From contig DDPO01000021.1 of assembly GCA_002342225.1 (NCBI GenBank), positions 13,803 to 20,143 on the forward strand: a stretch of DNA of 6,341 bases, given 5' to 3'. A model generated the notes under the pieces. The model had not been told where the DNA came from, did no database searches, and saw only the letters and a list, made by a program, of their open reading frames with translations. This DNA is from Bdellovibrionaceae bacterium UBA2466 (GTDB lineage Bacteria; Bdellovibrionota; FAC87; UBA2466). Position numbers and translations under genes: made by a program. Below, piece by piece: positions 1 to 5,936 of this stretch; position 1 is the first letter of the stretch; every line of letters begins with the position of its first letter.

Positions 1-236
1 CTCTCGTCGTACTGACCGCCGAGCATCTGTTGATATTGGGCGATTTTATACTGCAACCGTTGTTGGAAATCCCTTTGAGTAATAGCTTCTCCGTTGACCC
101 AAGCTACGACTGACTCTCCCTGGCTGCTGCCGGACATTTTTCCCGAGCCGTAGACGAAAATCATGACTCCGATAATTGCGAATAGCATGAGAGAGTAGAA
201 GAGGTTTTCTTTTTTTTGGCGAATGGTTTCTAGCAT
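1..236 (-). CDS. SurA/PpiD-type peptidyl-prolyl isomerase or foldase, N-terminal part (cut by left edge)
   Basis: Only the first 78 codons lie in the window; the gene runs off the left edge. The start is the ATG at 236-234, because no other start codon occurs between it and the in-frame stop at 260-258, and a purine-rich AAGGA (254-250) lies 13 bases upstream. The product opens with a short basic stretch (MLETIRQKKEN), then one hydrophobic segment at about residues 13-30, a Gly/Ser-rich linker, and at about residues 43-60 the phrase VVAWVNGEAITQRDF. That phrase is characteristic of the SurA N-terminal chaperone domain found in PpiD, SurA and PrsA-like foldases. Family knowledge predicts a membrane-anchored periplasmic protein that helps fold exported or outer-membrane proteins. 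The layout (uncleaved anchor directly before the SurA_N region) is most like PpiD. Whether a parvulin isomerase domain follows cannot be seen, so I give no symbol. Confidence 0.8.
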   Translation of the reverse strand, partial: MLETIRQKKENLFYSLMLFAIIGVMIFVYGSGKMSGSSQGESVVAWVNGEAITQRDFQQRLQYKIAQYQQMLGGQYDE

Positions 237-269
237 AGAGCGTTTAAGATCCTTCGTTTATAAAAAAAT

Positions 270-298
270 ATAATTTAGTCCAAAACACAATTAGTCAA
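270..298 (-). promoter_or_regulatory. Candidate sigma-70-like promoter for the foldase gene
   Basis: Reading the minus strand, TTGACT (298-293, five of six matches to the -35 consensus) is followed after 17 bases by AATTAT (275-270, four of six matches to TATAAT). A better -10 match, TATATT (272-267), would need a 20-base spacer. Transcription would begin about 25-30 bases upstream of the foldase ATG. This is a consensus match by eye in AT-rich DNA, where such matches are common by chance. Confidence 0.3.
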
Positions 299-327
299 AT
301 CCGTTCAAATGTGTTAAAAATTCTTCA

Positions 328-356
328 ATTACATTAAGGTGATCAATCATTAAAAT
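328..356 (+). promoter_or_regulatory. Candidate promoter for the mre operon
   Basis: ATTACA (328-333, four of six matches to TTGACA) and TAAAAT (351-356, five of six matches to TATAAT) are separated by 17 bases. A start point near 363 would leave almost no leader before the TTG at 366, but about 30 bases before the alternative mreC ATG at 393. The match is weak and in AT-rich DNA, so this is only a candidate. Confidence 0.25.
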
Positions 357-365
357 CAAGTAACG

Positions 366-1199
366 TTGGCCACAGGAAGAAAATATTATGTCATGGCGCT
401 CCTATCGGGGGTGACGTGTATCGTGGCTTTGTACGTTCATGTACACCGACAAGGTCGAACCACTTGGATCGACAAGGGGCTAATTTCTGTAACGGGGGGA
501 TTACAGTCCTTCGTTTCAAATTTCGGCCAAGGGATCAAAGGTTTAGTCGACCATTATTTTCTATTAGTAAATGCCAAAAAGCGGAATGAAGAGCTTGAGA
601 GCGAAGTGGGACTGTTGCGGAGTCGCGTAATTGCCCAGGACGAGATCCTGATTGAGAATAAAAGACTTCAAGAACAACTGAGCTTTAAATCGAAGGACAA
701 AGAACAGCTGCTGTCTGCGAGGGTCGTTGCTCACGATGTTTCCCCGGATTTCTTGGGTATTCGCATCGACCGAGGATCCAACGACGGAGTTCAATTGGGC
801 ATGGGGGTTGTTCACACAAGTGGCGTCGTAGGTCGAGTTCTTCGTGTAACACCTCTGTATTCCGATGTTCAAACTTTACTCGACCCCTCCAGCAATATTG
901 ACGTCGTTGTGCAAAGAAGCCGTGCGCGAGGAATATTATCGGGACAAAGTAAGCAACTCAGTTGCAAGCTGAAATACATTGATCGACTTGATGATGTCAT
1001 GGTGAATGACACTCTTGTATCAAGCGATTTTGGTCATGTGTTTCCTAAGGGATTGTTTGTGGGAACCGTAACAGCAGTGATACCCAATTCGAATGGAATT
1101 CTACAGACTGTAGCGGTCAAAAGTGCAGTGGATATTTATAGAGTAGAGGAGGTGTTTCTTGTATTTCCTCCAAAGCAACCAGAAAAGTCTATTAACTAG
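366..1199 (+). CDS. mreC: MreC, rod shape-determining periplasmic scaffold protein
   Basis: MreC is a bitopic inner-membrane protein whose periplasmic domain self-assembles and activates PBP2-RodA during lateral wall synthesis. The 277-residue product shows the family plan: short basic N-terminus (GRKYY), one membrane segment at about residues 9-26, a coiled coil at about 66-106 (KKRNEELESEV onward), and the beta-rich MreC domain from about 115 to 270. That domain contains the hallmark pattern ARVVAHD, IRIDRGSNDGVQLGMGVV and GVVGRV. It is somewhat shorter than E. coli MreC, which has a longer C-terminal tail. The start is uncertain. TTG 366 keeps the basic residues before the membrane segment, which fits an N-in topology, but has no good ribosome binding site. 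ATG 393 has AGGAAGA (374-380) 12 bases upstream but would lose those residues. The frame is closed at 351. No mreB lies directly upstream. Confidence 0.93.
   Translation: MATGRKYYVMALLSGVTCIVALYVHVHRQGRTTWIDKGLISVTGGLQSFVSNFGQGIKGLVDHYFLLVNAKKRNEELESEVGLLRSRVIAQDEILIENKRLQEQLSFKSKDKEQLLSARVVAHDVSPDFLGIRIDRGSNDGVQLGMGVVHTSGVVGRVLRVTPLYSDVQTLLDPSSNIDVVVQRSRARGILSGQSKQLSCKLKYIDRLDDVMVNDTLVSSDFGHVFPKGLFVGTVTAVIPNSNGILQTVAVKSAVDIYRVEEVFLVFPPKQPEKSIN
1145..1152 (+). promoter_or_regulatory. Strong ribosome binding site deciding the TTG start of mreD
   Basis: AGAGGAGG lies inside the 3' end of mreC, six bases before the TTG at 1159. It is the best-spaced strong Shine-Dalgarno match in the window, and it supports a TTG start and a 41-base overlap rather than a later start codon. 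Confidence 0.75.
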
Positions 1200-1722
1200 T
1201 TTTAATGCGGTTTTTCTGACGTTGTTTGTTTTAATTTTGATTTTATTTAAAAGCACGTCTGAAGGGCTGATCCCTTCGGTGTTCACGGGCTGGGATATTT
1301 TATTGCCTGTCGTGATTTATTTGGGGCAGCGAAGGAATTTATGGGAAGGTCTCCTTCTTCTTCTTTTTAATGGGCATCTGTACTCTTTAAACTCTTCTGC
1401 TCCCATAGGGCTGTTTGTTATCTATTATATTTTCTTTTTCTTTTTTGCTCAGGGAGTCGCGTACATTTTATACGCTCAGACCCCGCTTTCAGTCCTATGT
1501 CTTATTTTTATTTCGACGCTCTTTTCTAGGATCCTATTACCTTTGTGTGCCCAGTCTTTTGATCAGTCGGTCTCAGTCTTTTCGTGGGGAAATTGGAGTC
1601 TCTGGAATTTGGCACTCAATACCGTCTTGGGCTTTTTCATCTATATCGCAATTGGAATGTTAGATCGTTTAACCCTGAAAGTTCCACCTCGAAGCATCAC
1701 ATTGGGGGAAAGCACTCTATGA
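1159..1722 (+). CDS. mreD: MreD, rod shape-determining integral membrane protein
   Basis: MreD is a small polytopic inner-membrane protein that works with MreC to control the PBP2-RodA synthase. The 187-residue product is very hydrophobic with about five or six membrane segments (the first about residues 13-30). It carries the recognisable MreD stretch from about residue 44: GWDILLPVVIYLGQRRNLWEG, then a hydrophobic segment and SAPIGLFVIYY. Sequence conservation in this family is low, so position between mreC and mrdA is important support. E. coli MreD is a little shorter (about 160 residues). The start is TTG 1159, backed by AGAGGAGG six bases upstream; the frame is closed by a stop at 1144-1146 with no other start between. 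The gene overlaps mreC by 41 bases and shares ATGA with mrdA. The T-rich base composition follows from the Phe/Leu/Ile-rich protein. Confidence 0.88.
   Translation: MYFLQSNQKSLLTSFNAVFLTLFVLILILFKSTSEGLIPSVFTGWDILLPVVIYLGQRRNLWEGLLLLLFNGHLYSLNSSAPIGLFVIYYIFFFFFAQGVAYILYAQTPLSVLCLIFISTLFSRILLPLCAQSFDQSVSVFSWGNWSLWNLALNTVLGFFIYIAIGMLDRLTLKVPPRSITLGESTL
1704..1710 (+). promoter_or_regulatory. Ribosome binding site of mrdA
   Basis: GGGGGAA lies eight bases before the ATG at 1719. Together with the ATGA stop/start overlap it fixes the mrdA start there, although the same frame stays open upstream to an ATG at 1584. Confidence 0.6.
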
Positions 1723-3677
1723 TTGGTAGAGAGGACGAGGTTAGAGAGTTTCGAAGCCGTGTTTGGGGTTTTCAGGCCCTGTTAGTCATTTGTTGGTCTA
1801 TTTTAGTTTTTCGTCTTTTCTATCTTCAAATTATCAAAGGGGATGCTTTAAGAAAATTCTCGGAAGCCAACCGCTTAAAAAATGAGAAGTTACTACCTAC
1901 TCGCGGGGTTATTTTCGATCGTAATGGGAAAGTGATTGTAGACAACCGAGCCGCTTTCGATGTGGTTCTTTTGTCTCAATATTTCAAAAATACACCCGAT
2001 AATGTTTCTCGATTGGCTAGAGCCCTGAATTATTCCAAAGAAGAAATGGACAAACGGCTTCAAAAAATTGGTAAAAGCCGAAGTTACATTCCTCTTTTAT
2101 TAAAAGCTGACGTTTCAAAAGACATCATCGCATCGATAGAGACTTCTTACCCCAGTCTCTTTGGGGTCGACATTGAAGCCACGGTACAACGACGATATCC
2201 TTTTAAAGATGTGGCCTCTCAACTTTTAGGTCATATCAGCGAAGTGGACAGCAAAGACGTTCAACGAGATTCTAGAAAAACCCTACAACCCGGTGATTAC
2301 ATTGGGCGAATGGGGCTTGAAAGATATTATGATTCCGACTTGCGAGGGGTCAATGGCGTAGGTTACGTAGAAGTCGACGCGATGGGACGTCGTAGGAAAG
2401 TCGAAGGGGCTGAGAAGCTTCTGGGGTTTGTGGCTCAAACTGAGCCTGTTCCGGGCAATAATCTTTACCTCACTTTGGATGTCGATTTAGAAACCGCAGC
2501 TGCCAATTCTTTAAAAGAGCATAAGTTCAATGGATCGGTAGTGGCTTTGGACCCCAGAAGTGGCGAAGTCTTGGCCTTGGTGAACGAGCCTAGTTTTGAA
2601 CCTGAGTTGATTTCGGGGAGGGAGATCAATCCTAAAGTTTGGGCTAGCCTTCGAGACAATAAAGACCGACCTCTTCGAAATCGGGCGATTCAGGATATTT
2701 ACCCTCCGGGTTCCACTTTTAAATTGTTCATGGCCATAGCTGCCATGGCAGAGGGAAAAGCAAGTCGTCAAACCTCACATTTTTGCAACGGCTCCATGTC
2801 TTTTGGAAAACGAAAATTTAATTGTTGGAAGCACCACGGGTATACCGATTTTGTGAAATCGATTCGAGAGTCGTGTGACGTTTATTATTACAATTTAGGA
2901 ATATCGCTAGGACCTGATGTGATTGCTAAATATGCTCGATTGTTTGGGTTAGGACAACCTACAGAAATTAAGCTGCCCGGAGAGCAGAGGGGCTTAATCC
3001 CTGACACTCAATGGAAAATGGAGCGTTTCAAAGATATTTGGCATCCTGGAGAGACTTTGAGTATCGCGATTGGTCAGGGGTATATTTCCGCAACCCCCAT
3101 TCAACTTGCTAATGCTTATGCGGCTATTGGAAACGGCGGATTTCTTTATAAACCTTACATTGTGAAGAAAATTGAAAAGAGAAACGGCGAATTGATTAAA
3201 GAGTTTCATCCTGAGCTGAAAAGGAAGATCGAAATTGCGCCTGAGGTTTTTGAATCAGTGAAAGATGGACTTTATCAAGTGGCCAATTCTCCAGGTGGAA
3301 CAGCCATTGTTAGTGGTCATAGTAAAAAAGTAGTGATTTCTGGAAAAACAGGAACAGCTCAAGTTCGAGCATTTTCAGACATCATGCGAATGAAATGTGA
3401 ATCAATGCCAATCAAAGATAGACATCATGGATGGTTTGTGGGCTATGCACCTAGAGACAATCCTGAGATCGCTGTTGCAGTCATCGCTGAACATTCCTGC
3501 CATGGGACTGCAGCTGCTCCGATTGTGAGAGATGTCATCGAAGCCTATTTCAATAAAAAGAATCCACCTCAAGTCTCTGAAGTGGATGACAAAAAGAAAA
3601 TTGAAAAAGTGGCCCCCCGTAAACATTCTGTTGAAGAACTTGATGGAGAAGGAGGGGAGGTAGGACCTGAAACCTAA
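1719..3677 (+). CDS. mrdA: Penicillin-binding protein 2, elongasome peptidoglycan transpeptidase
   Basis: PBP2 is the class B transpeptidase that crosslinks glycan strands made by RodA. The product has 652 residues, close to E. coli PBP2 (633). Visible in order: a cytoplasmic N-terminus, a membrane anchor at about 18-38, the pedestal domain beginning with the motif RGVIFDRNG (62-70), and the transpeptidase domain. Catalytic motifs are S332-T-F-K335 (in YPPGSTFK), S385-C-D387 (the SxN-type box, with Asp as is usual in PBP2) and K543-T-G545 (SGKTGTAQ). C356, C369, H373 and C386 could form a metal site near the active centre. A charged tail of about 45 residues follows the domain. The start is ATG 1719: it overlaps the mreD stop as ATGA, has a ribosome binding site, and gives a normal N-terminus. 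The open frame back to 1584 would add 45 residues encoded inside mreD and unlike any PBP2 start. Confidence 0.96.
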   Translation: MIGREDEVREFRSRVWGFQALLVICWSILVFRLFYLQIIKGDALRKFSEANRLKNEKLLPTRGVIFDRNGKVIVDNRAAFDVVLLSQYFKNTPDNVSRLARALNYSKEEMDKRLQKIGKSRSYIPLLLKADVSKDIIASIETSYPSLFGVDIEATVQRRYPFKDVASQLLGHISEVDSKDVQRDSRKTLQPGDYIGRMGLERYYDSDLRGVNGVGYVEVDAMGRRRKVEGAEKLLGFVAQTEPVPGNNLYLTLDVDLETAAANSLKEHKFNGSVVALDPRSGEVLALVNEPSFEPELISGREINPKVWASLRDNKDRPLRNRAIQDIYPPGSTFKLFMAIAAMAEGKASRQTSHFCNGSMSFGKRKFNCWKHHGYTDFVKSIRESCDVYYYNLGISLGPDVIAKYARLFGLGQPTEIKLPGEQRGLIPDTQWKMERFKDIWHPGETLSIAIGQGYISATPIQLANAYAAIGNGGFLYKPYIVKKIEKRNGELIKEFHPELKRKIEIAPEVFESVKDGLYQVANSPGGTAIVSGHSKKVVISGKTGTAQVRAFSDIMRMKCESMPIKDRHHGWFVGYAPRDNPEIAVAVIAEHSCHGTAAAPIVRDVIEAYFNKKNPPQVSEVDDKKKIEKVAPRKHSVEELDGEGGEVGPET

Positions 3678-3694
3678 AGGTACCTAGAGTCATT

Positions 3695-4789
3695 ATGGAA
3701 TCCCAACGATTTATAAAAACATTCAATGTCGGGCTCATTGTCTCGATGTTTCTACTGTTTCTTTTAGGAATCATAACTCTGTACAGTGCTGCTCGAGGTC
3801 CCGGACTTCACGGCCTCTACAAGAGTCAACTCATCTATTTCGGTTTAGGGCTCGTGATGATGGCGGTTTTGGTCTTTATTGATTCTGAGATTCTTCAGAA
3901 AGTGTCTTACCTCTCGTATGGAATTGTTCTTGTGATGCTGGGACTGGTGCTAGTGATAGGTCACGATGCCAAAGGAAGCTCACGTTGGTTTAATTTGGGT
4001 TTTTTTCATTTGCAGCCCTCTGAACTTGCAAAAGTGAGTATCGTGATGACTCTAGCCAAGTATTTTGCAGACGAAAAACAGGGAGGCCCCTACACACTCA
4101 AGCGACTCATCGTACCTGCGATCTTAATTTTGCCTTACTTTCTATTGATTCTTAAACAACCTGATATGGGGACAGGGGGAATTGTTTTTCTAACTGCTGG
4201 AGCTCTTATTCTGTTTGTTAAAGTGGATTGGCGTTCTCTAGTGATAGTTGGCATTTTAGGGGTTATTACAGTGCCTTTAGCTTACCAATTTGTACTTCAT
4301 GATTACCAGAGAGAGAGGGTGAAAACCTTTTTGGATCCTGAACGGGATCCTAGAGATACAGGTTACAACGCTCTTCAATGTAAAATTGCGGTGGGTTCTG
4401 GACAGCTGTTTGGAAAGGGCTATCTGAAAGGAACCCAGTCTCAACTTAACTTTATACCTGAACAACAAACCGATTTTATTTTTTCAGTCTTTTCTGAAGA
4501 AAGAGGCTTTTTTGGGGCTCTCGTTCTTTTAGTATTGTATGGGGCCTATTGCTTTTATTCTTTTAGAACCGTGGCGAGGGCCCGTGGAAAGTATGAAATG
4601 CTTTTAGCGTTTGGGCTCACGGCCATCATGTTTTGGCACGTCTTTATCAATATGGGAATGGTGATTGGAGTACTTCCCATTGTCGGTGTGACTTTGCCCT
4701 TTTTTAGTTATGGGGGGTCATCTCTTTTAACATTTATGTTGATTACGGGGCTTTTACTTAACATTAGTCGGAAGCGTTACATTTTCTAA
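3695..4789 (+). CDS. rodA: RodA, SEDS-family peptidoglycan glycosyltransferase
   Basis: RodA polymerises lipid II into glycan strands in complex with PBP2. The 364-residue protein has the SEDS layout of about ten membrane segments and matches E. coli RodA in length (370). Conserved signatures: QPSELAKV with E110, KQPDMGTG with D157, FLDPERDP, YNALQ-(Cys)-KIAVGSGQLFGKG, PEQQTDFIFSVFSEERGF, and SYGGSS near the C-terminus. D260 in the PEQQTDF motif corresponds to the Asp shown to be essential in characterised RodA proteins. ATG 3695 is the only start codon after the in-frame stop at 3668-3670. The upstream Shine-Dalgarno match is poor (AAAGG at 3676-3680 is 14 bases away), so translation may be coupled to mrdA, whose stop is 17 bases upstream. 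The PBP2-RodA gene pair encodes the two halves of one synthase. Nothing suggests loss of function. Confidence 0.96.
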   Translation: MESQRFIKTFNVGLIVSMFLLFLLGIITLYSAARGPGLHGLYKSQLIYFGLGLVMMAVLVFIDSEILQKVSYLSYGIVLVMLGLVLVIGHDAKGSSRWFNLGFFHLQPSELAKVSIVMTLAKYFADEKQGGPYTLKRLIVPAILILPYFLLILKQPDMGTGGIVFLTAGALILFVKVDWRSLVIVGILGVITVPLAYQFVLHDYQRERVKTFLDPERDPRDTGYNALQCKIAVGSGQLFGKGYLKGTQSQLNFIPEQQTDFIFSVFSEERGFFGALVLLVLYGAYCFYSFRTVARARGKYEMLLAFGLTAIMFWHVFINMGMVIGVLPIVGVTLPFFSYGGSSLLTFMLITGLLLNISRKRYIF

Positions 4790-4794
4790 ATAGC

Positions 4795-5925
4795 ATGGAC
4801 TCAAAAGAGAAAAAAATTCTCTATTTGCAATATACAAATCCAGCCGCTTTCCCGCCTCTTGAAAACAGCGCTTGGATGTTGGCCGAGGCTGGTTGGAAAG
4901 TAAAATTTATTGGAACCAAAGCCCTAGGAGTTGATGGAATTGAGTTCCCCTATCACGAGAATATTCAGGTCGAGCTAGCCCCTTTTTGTCATCCGGGTTT
5001 CCGACAAAAATTAAATTTCCTTAACTACAACTTTCGATGTTTTAAAGAGGCTCTTCTTGGAGGGTACTCCTGTATTTATGTTTCTGATTTGTTCTCGTGT
5101 CCCATAGCTTGGGTTTTATGTTTTCTGTTGGGCCTAAAAGTTTTTTATCATGAGCATGATACTCCTGATGCCCCGCAATCTCGGATGACGAGAATTCTCC
5201 ACTGGACTCGAAGGAAGCTCGCCGGATCGGCTGATTTATGTATTATTCCCCAAAAAGAGCGAGCCAATATCTTTAGTGAAAAATTTGCTACTGCGAAAGT
5301 ACAGGTTTGTCACAATATGCCGCTCAAAAATCGAGTGTTGGAAGGCTTACCTCAAAAAAAATCGGATCACTTTCGACTTTGGTATCACGGGTCGCTTGTT
5401 CCAACATTGCTTCCCTTAACAGTTCTTGAAGCCTTAGCTATTCTTCCCGATTCTGTTACTTTGCATTTTGCGGGTTACGAACTGATTGGCTATCCCAACT
5501 TTTTAGAATCTTTCATGTGGAAAGCTCGAGCCCTTGGCGTTCAAGAACGAGTTTTTTATGAAGGAGCCCTGTCGAGGGGGGTGTTATATGAAAAAGCGGG
5601 TTCCTGTGATTTGGGGTTAGCTCTATTCGCTCGTCAATTTCGCGAACCGATGGTGGGGGCTTCCAATAAACCTTTTGATTATATGGCTTGTGGGCTTGCT
5701 TTGTTGATCAACGACTCAACAGAGTGGAGAGAGTTTTTTTGCGCAAAAGGTTTTGGGGTGAGTTGTAATCCAGAGAGTGGAGAAAAGATTGCGGAAGCTG
5801 TTCAGGTTTTGATAGCTGACAAAGCTCGTCTTATTGAAATGCAGAAGTTAGGTCAGAATAAAATTAGAGAGGACTGGAACTATGAGTGCCAGTTCAGCCC
5901 TGTTATGAAAAACCTCGAAGCTTAA
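4795..5925 (+). CDS. GT4-like glycosyltransferase, GT-B fold, substrate unknown
   Basis: The 376-residue product looks like a soluble or membrane-associated GT-B enzyme. The N-terminal half (about 7-190) begins KKILYLQYTNPAAFPPLEN, followed by a helix and WKVKFIGT as in a Rossmann-type acceptor domain, and has YHEHDTPDAP at 118-127. The C-terminal donor domain begins near LWYHGSL (195-201) and contains NKPFDYMACGLALL from 291, the nucleotide-sugar binding segment of GT4-type enzymes. The usual E-x7-E pair is degenerate: D295 stands at the second Glu and V287 at the first. A hydrophobic patch at about 100-117 (PIAWVLCFLLGLKVFY) may contact the membrane. It starts five bases after rodA with no clear Shine-Dalgarno, so coupled translation is likely; ATG 4795 is the first start after the stop at 4765-4767. 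Its place suggests an envelope glycan role (inference). Donor and acceptor cannot be read from the sequence. Confidence 0.85.
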   Translation: MDSKEKKILYLQYTNPAAFPPLENSAWMLAEAGWKVKFIGTKALGVDGIEFPYHENIQVELAPFCHPGFRQKLNFLNYNFRCFKEALLGGYSCIYVSDLFSCPIAWVLCFLLGLKVFYHEHDTPDAPQSRMTRILHWTRRKLAGSADLCIIPQKERANIFSEKFATAKVQVCHNMPLKNRVLEGLPQKKSDHFRLWYHGSLVPTLLPLTVLEALAILPDSVTLHFAGYELIGYPNFLESFMWKARALGVQERVFYEGALSRGVLYEKAGSCDLGLALFARQFREPMVGASNKPFDYMACGLALLINDSTEWREFFCAKGFGVSCNPESGEKIAEAVQVLIADKARLIEMQKLGQNKIREDWNYECQFSPVMKNLEA

Positions 5926-5936
5926 ATTCCCCTTCG
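5908..5936 (-). terminator. Weak candidate intrinsic terminator for the mutase gene
   Basis: On the minus strand, CGAAG (5936-5932) can pair with CTTCG (5920-5916) across an 11-base loop containing the mutase stop. After AGG comes a run of five T (5912-5908). A bulged extension could add two pairs. The stem is short and the T run modest, so efficiency would be low. It lies within the end of the glycosyltransferase gene. No comparable T-tailed hairpin is seen on the plus strand for the operon. Confidence 0.2.

Larger units (their letters stand above)
237..365. promoter_or_regulatory. Divergent intergenic region between foldase gene and mreC
   Basis: This 129-base AT-rich stretch is the only sizeable non-coding DNA in the window. 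It must carry the promoter of the leftward foldase gene and very probably that of the rightward elongasome operon, since mreC is the first gene on its strand. I found no strong sigma-70 consensus pair, no clear operator palindrome beyond the short TGATCA at 340-345, and no terminator-like hairpin. The candidate promoters are listed separately. Confidence 0.6.

Noticed and set aside
210..217. Run of eight T (A8 in the foldase coding strand), a possible phase-variable tract; a similar A8 lies in the glycosyltransferase gene at 5354-5361
   Set aside because: Both simply encode Lys/Gln codons in AT-rich DNA, are short, and leave the frames intact; no sign of switching.
340..345. TGATCA palindrome as an operator
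   Set aside because: Six bases is too short to distinguish from chance, and the flanks do not extend the symmetry.
564..872. Minus-strand open frames inside mreC, mrdA and rodA (for example this one)
   Set aside because: They are antisense to well-recognised conserved genes and show no domain-like features.
1415..1663. Alternative plus-strand open frame within mreD
   Set aside because: It is a shadow of mreD in another frame; the composition is what T-rich membrane-protein codons yield and there is no recognisable domain.
1584..1718. In-frame upstream extension of mrdA to an ATG at 1584
   Set aside because: It lies within mreD, adds 45 residues with no resemblance to PBP2, and the ATG at 1719 has both the ATGA overlap and a ribosome binding site.
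4333..4350. Two GGATCC copies six bases apart, looking like a designed or operator repeat
   Set aside because: They encode the two DP pairs of the conserved RodA segment LDPERDP; codon choice explains the repeat.
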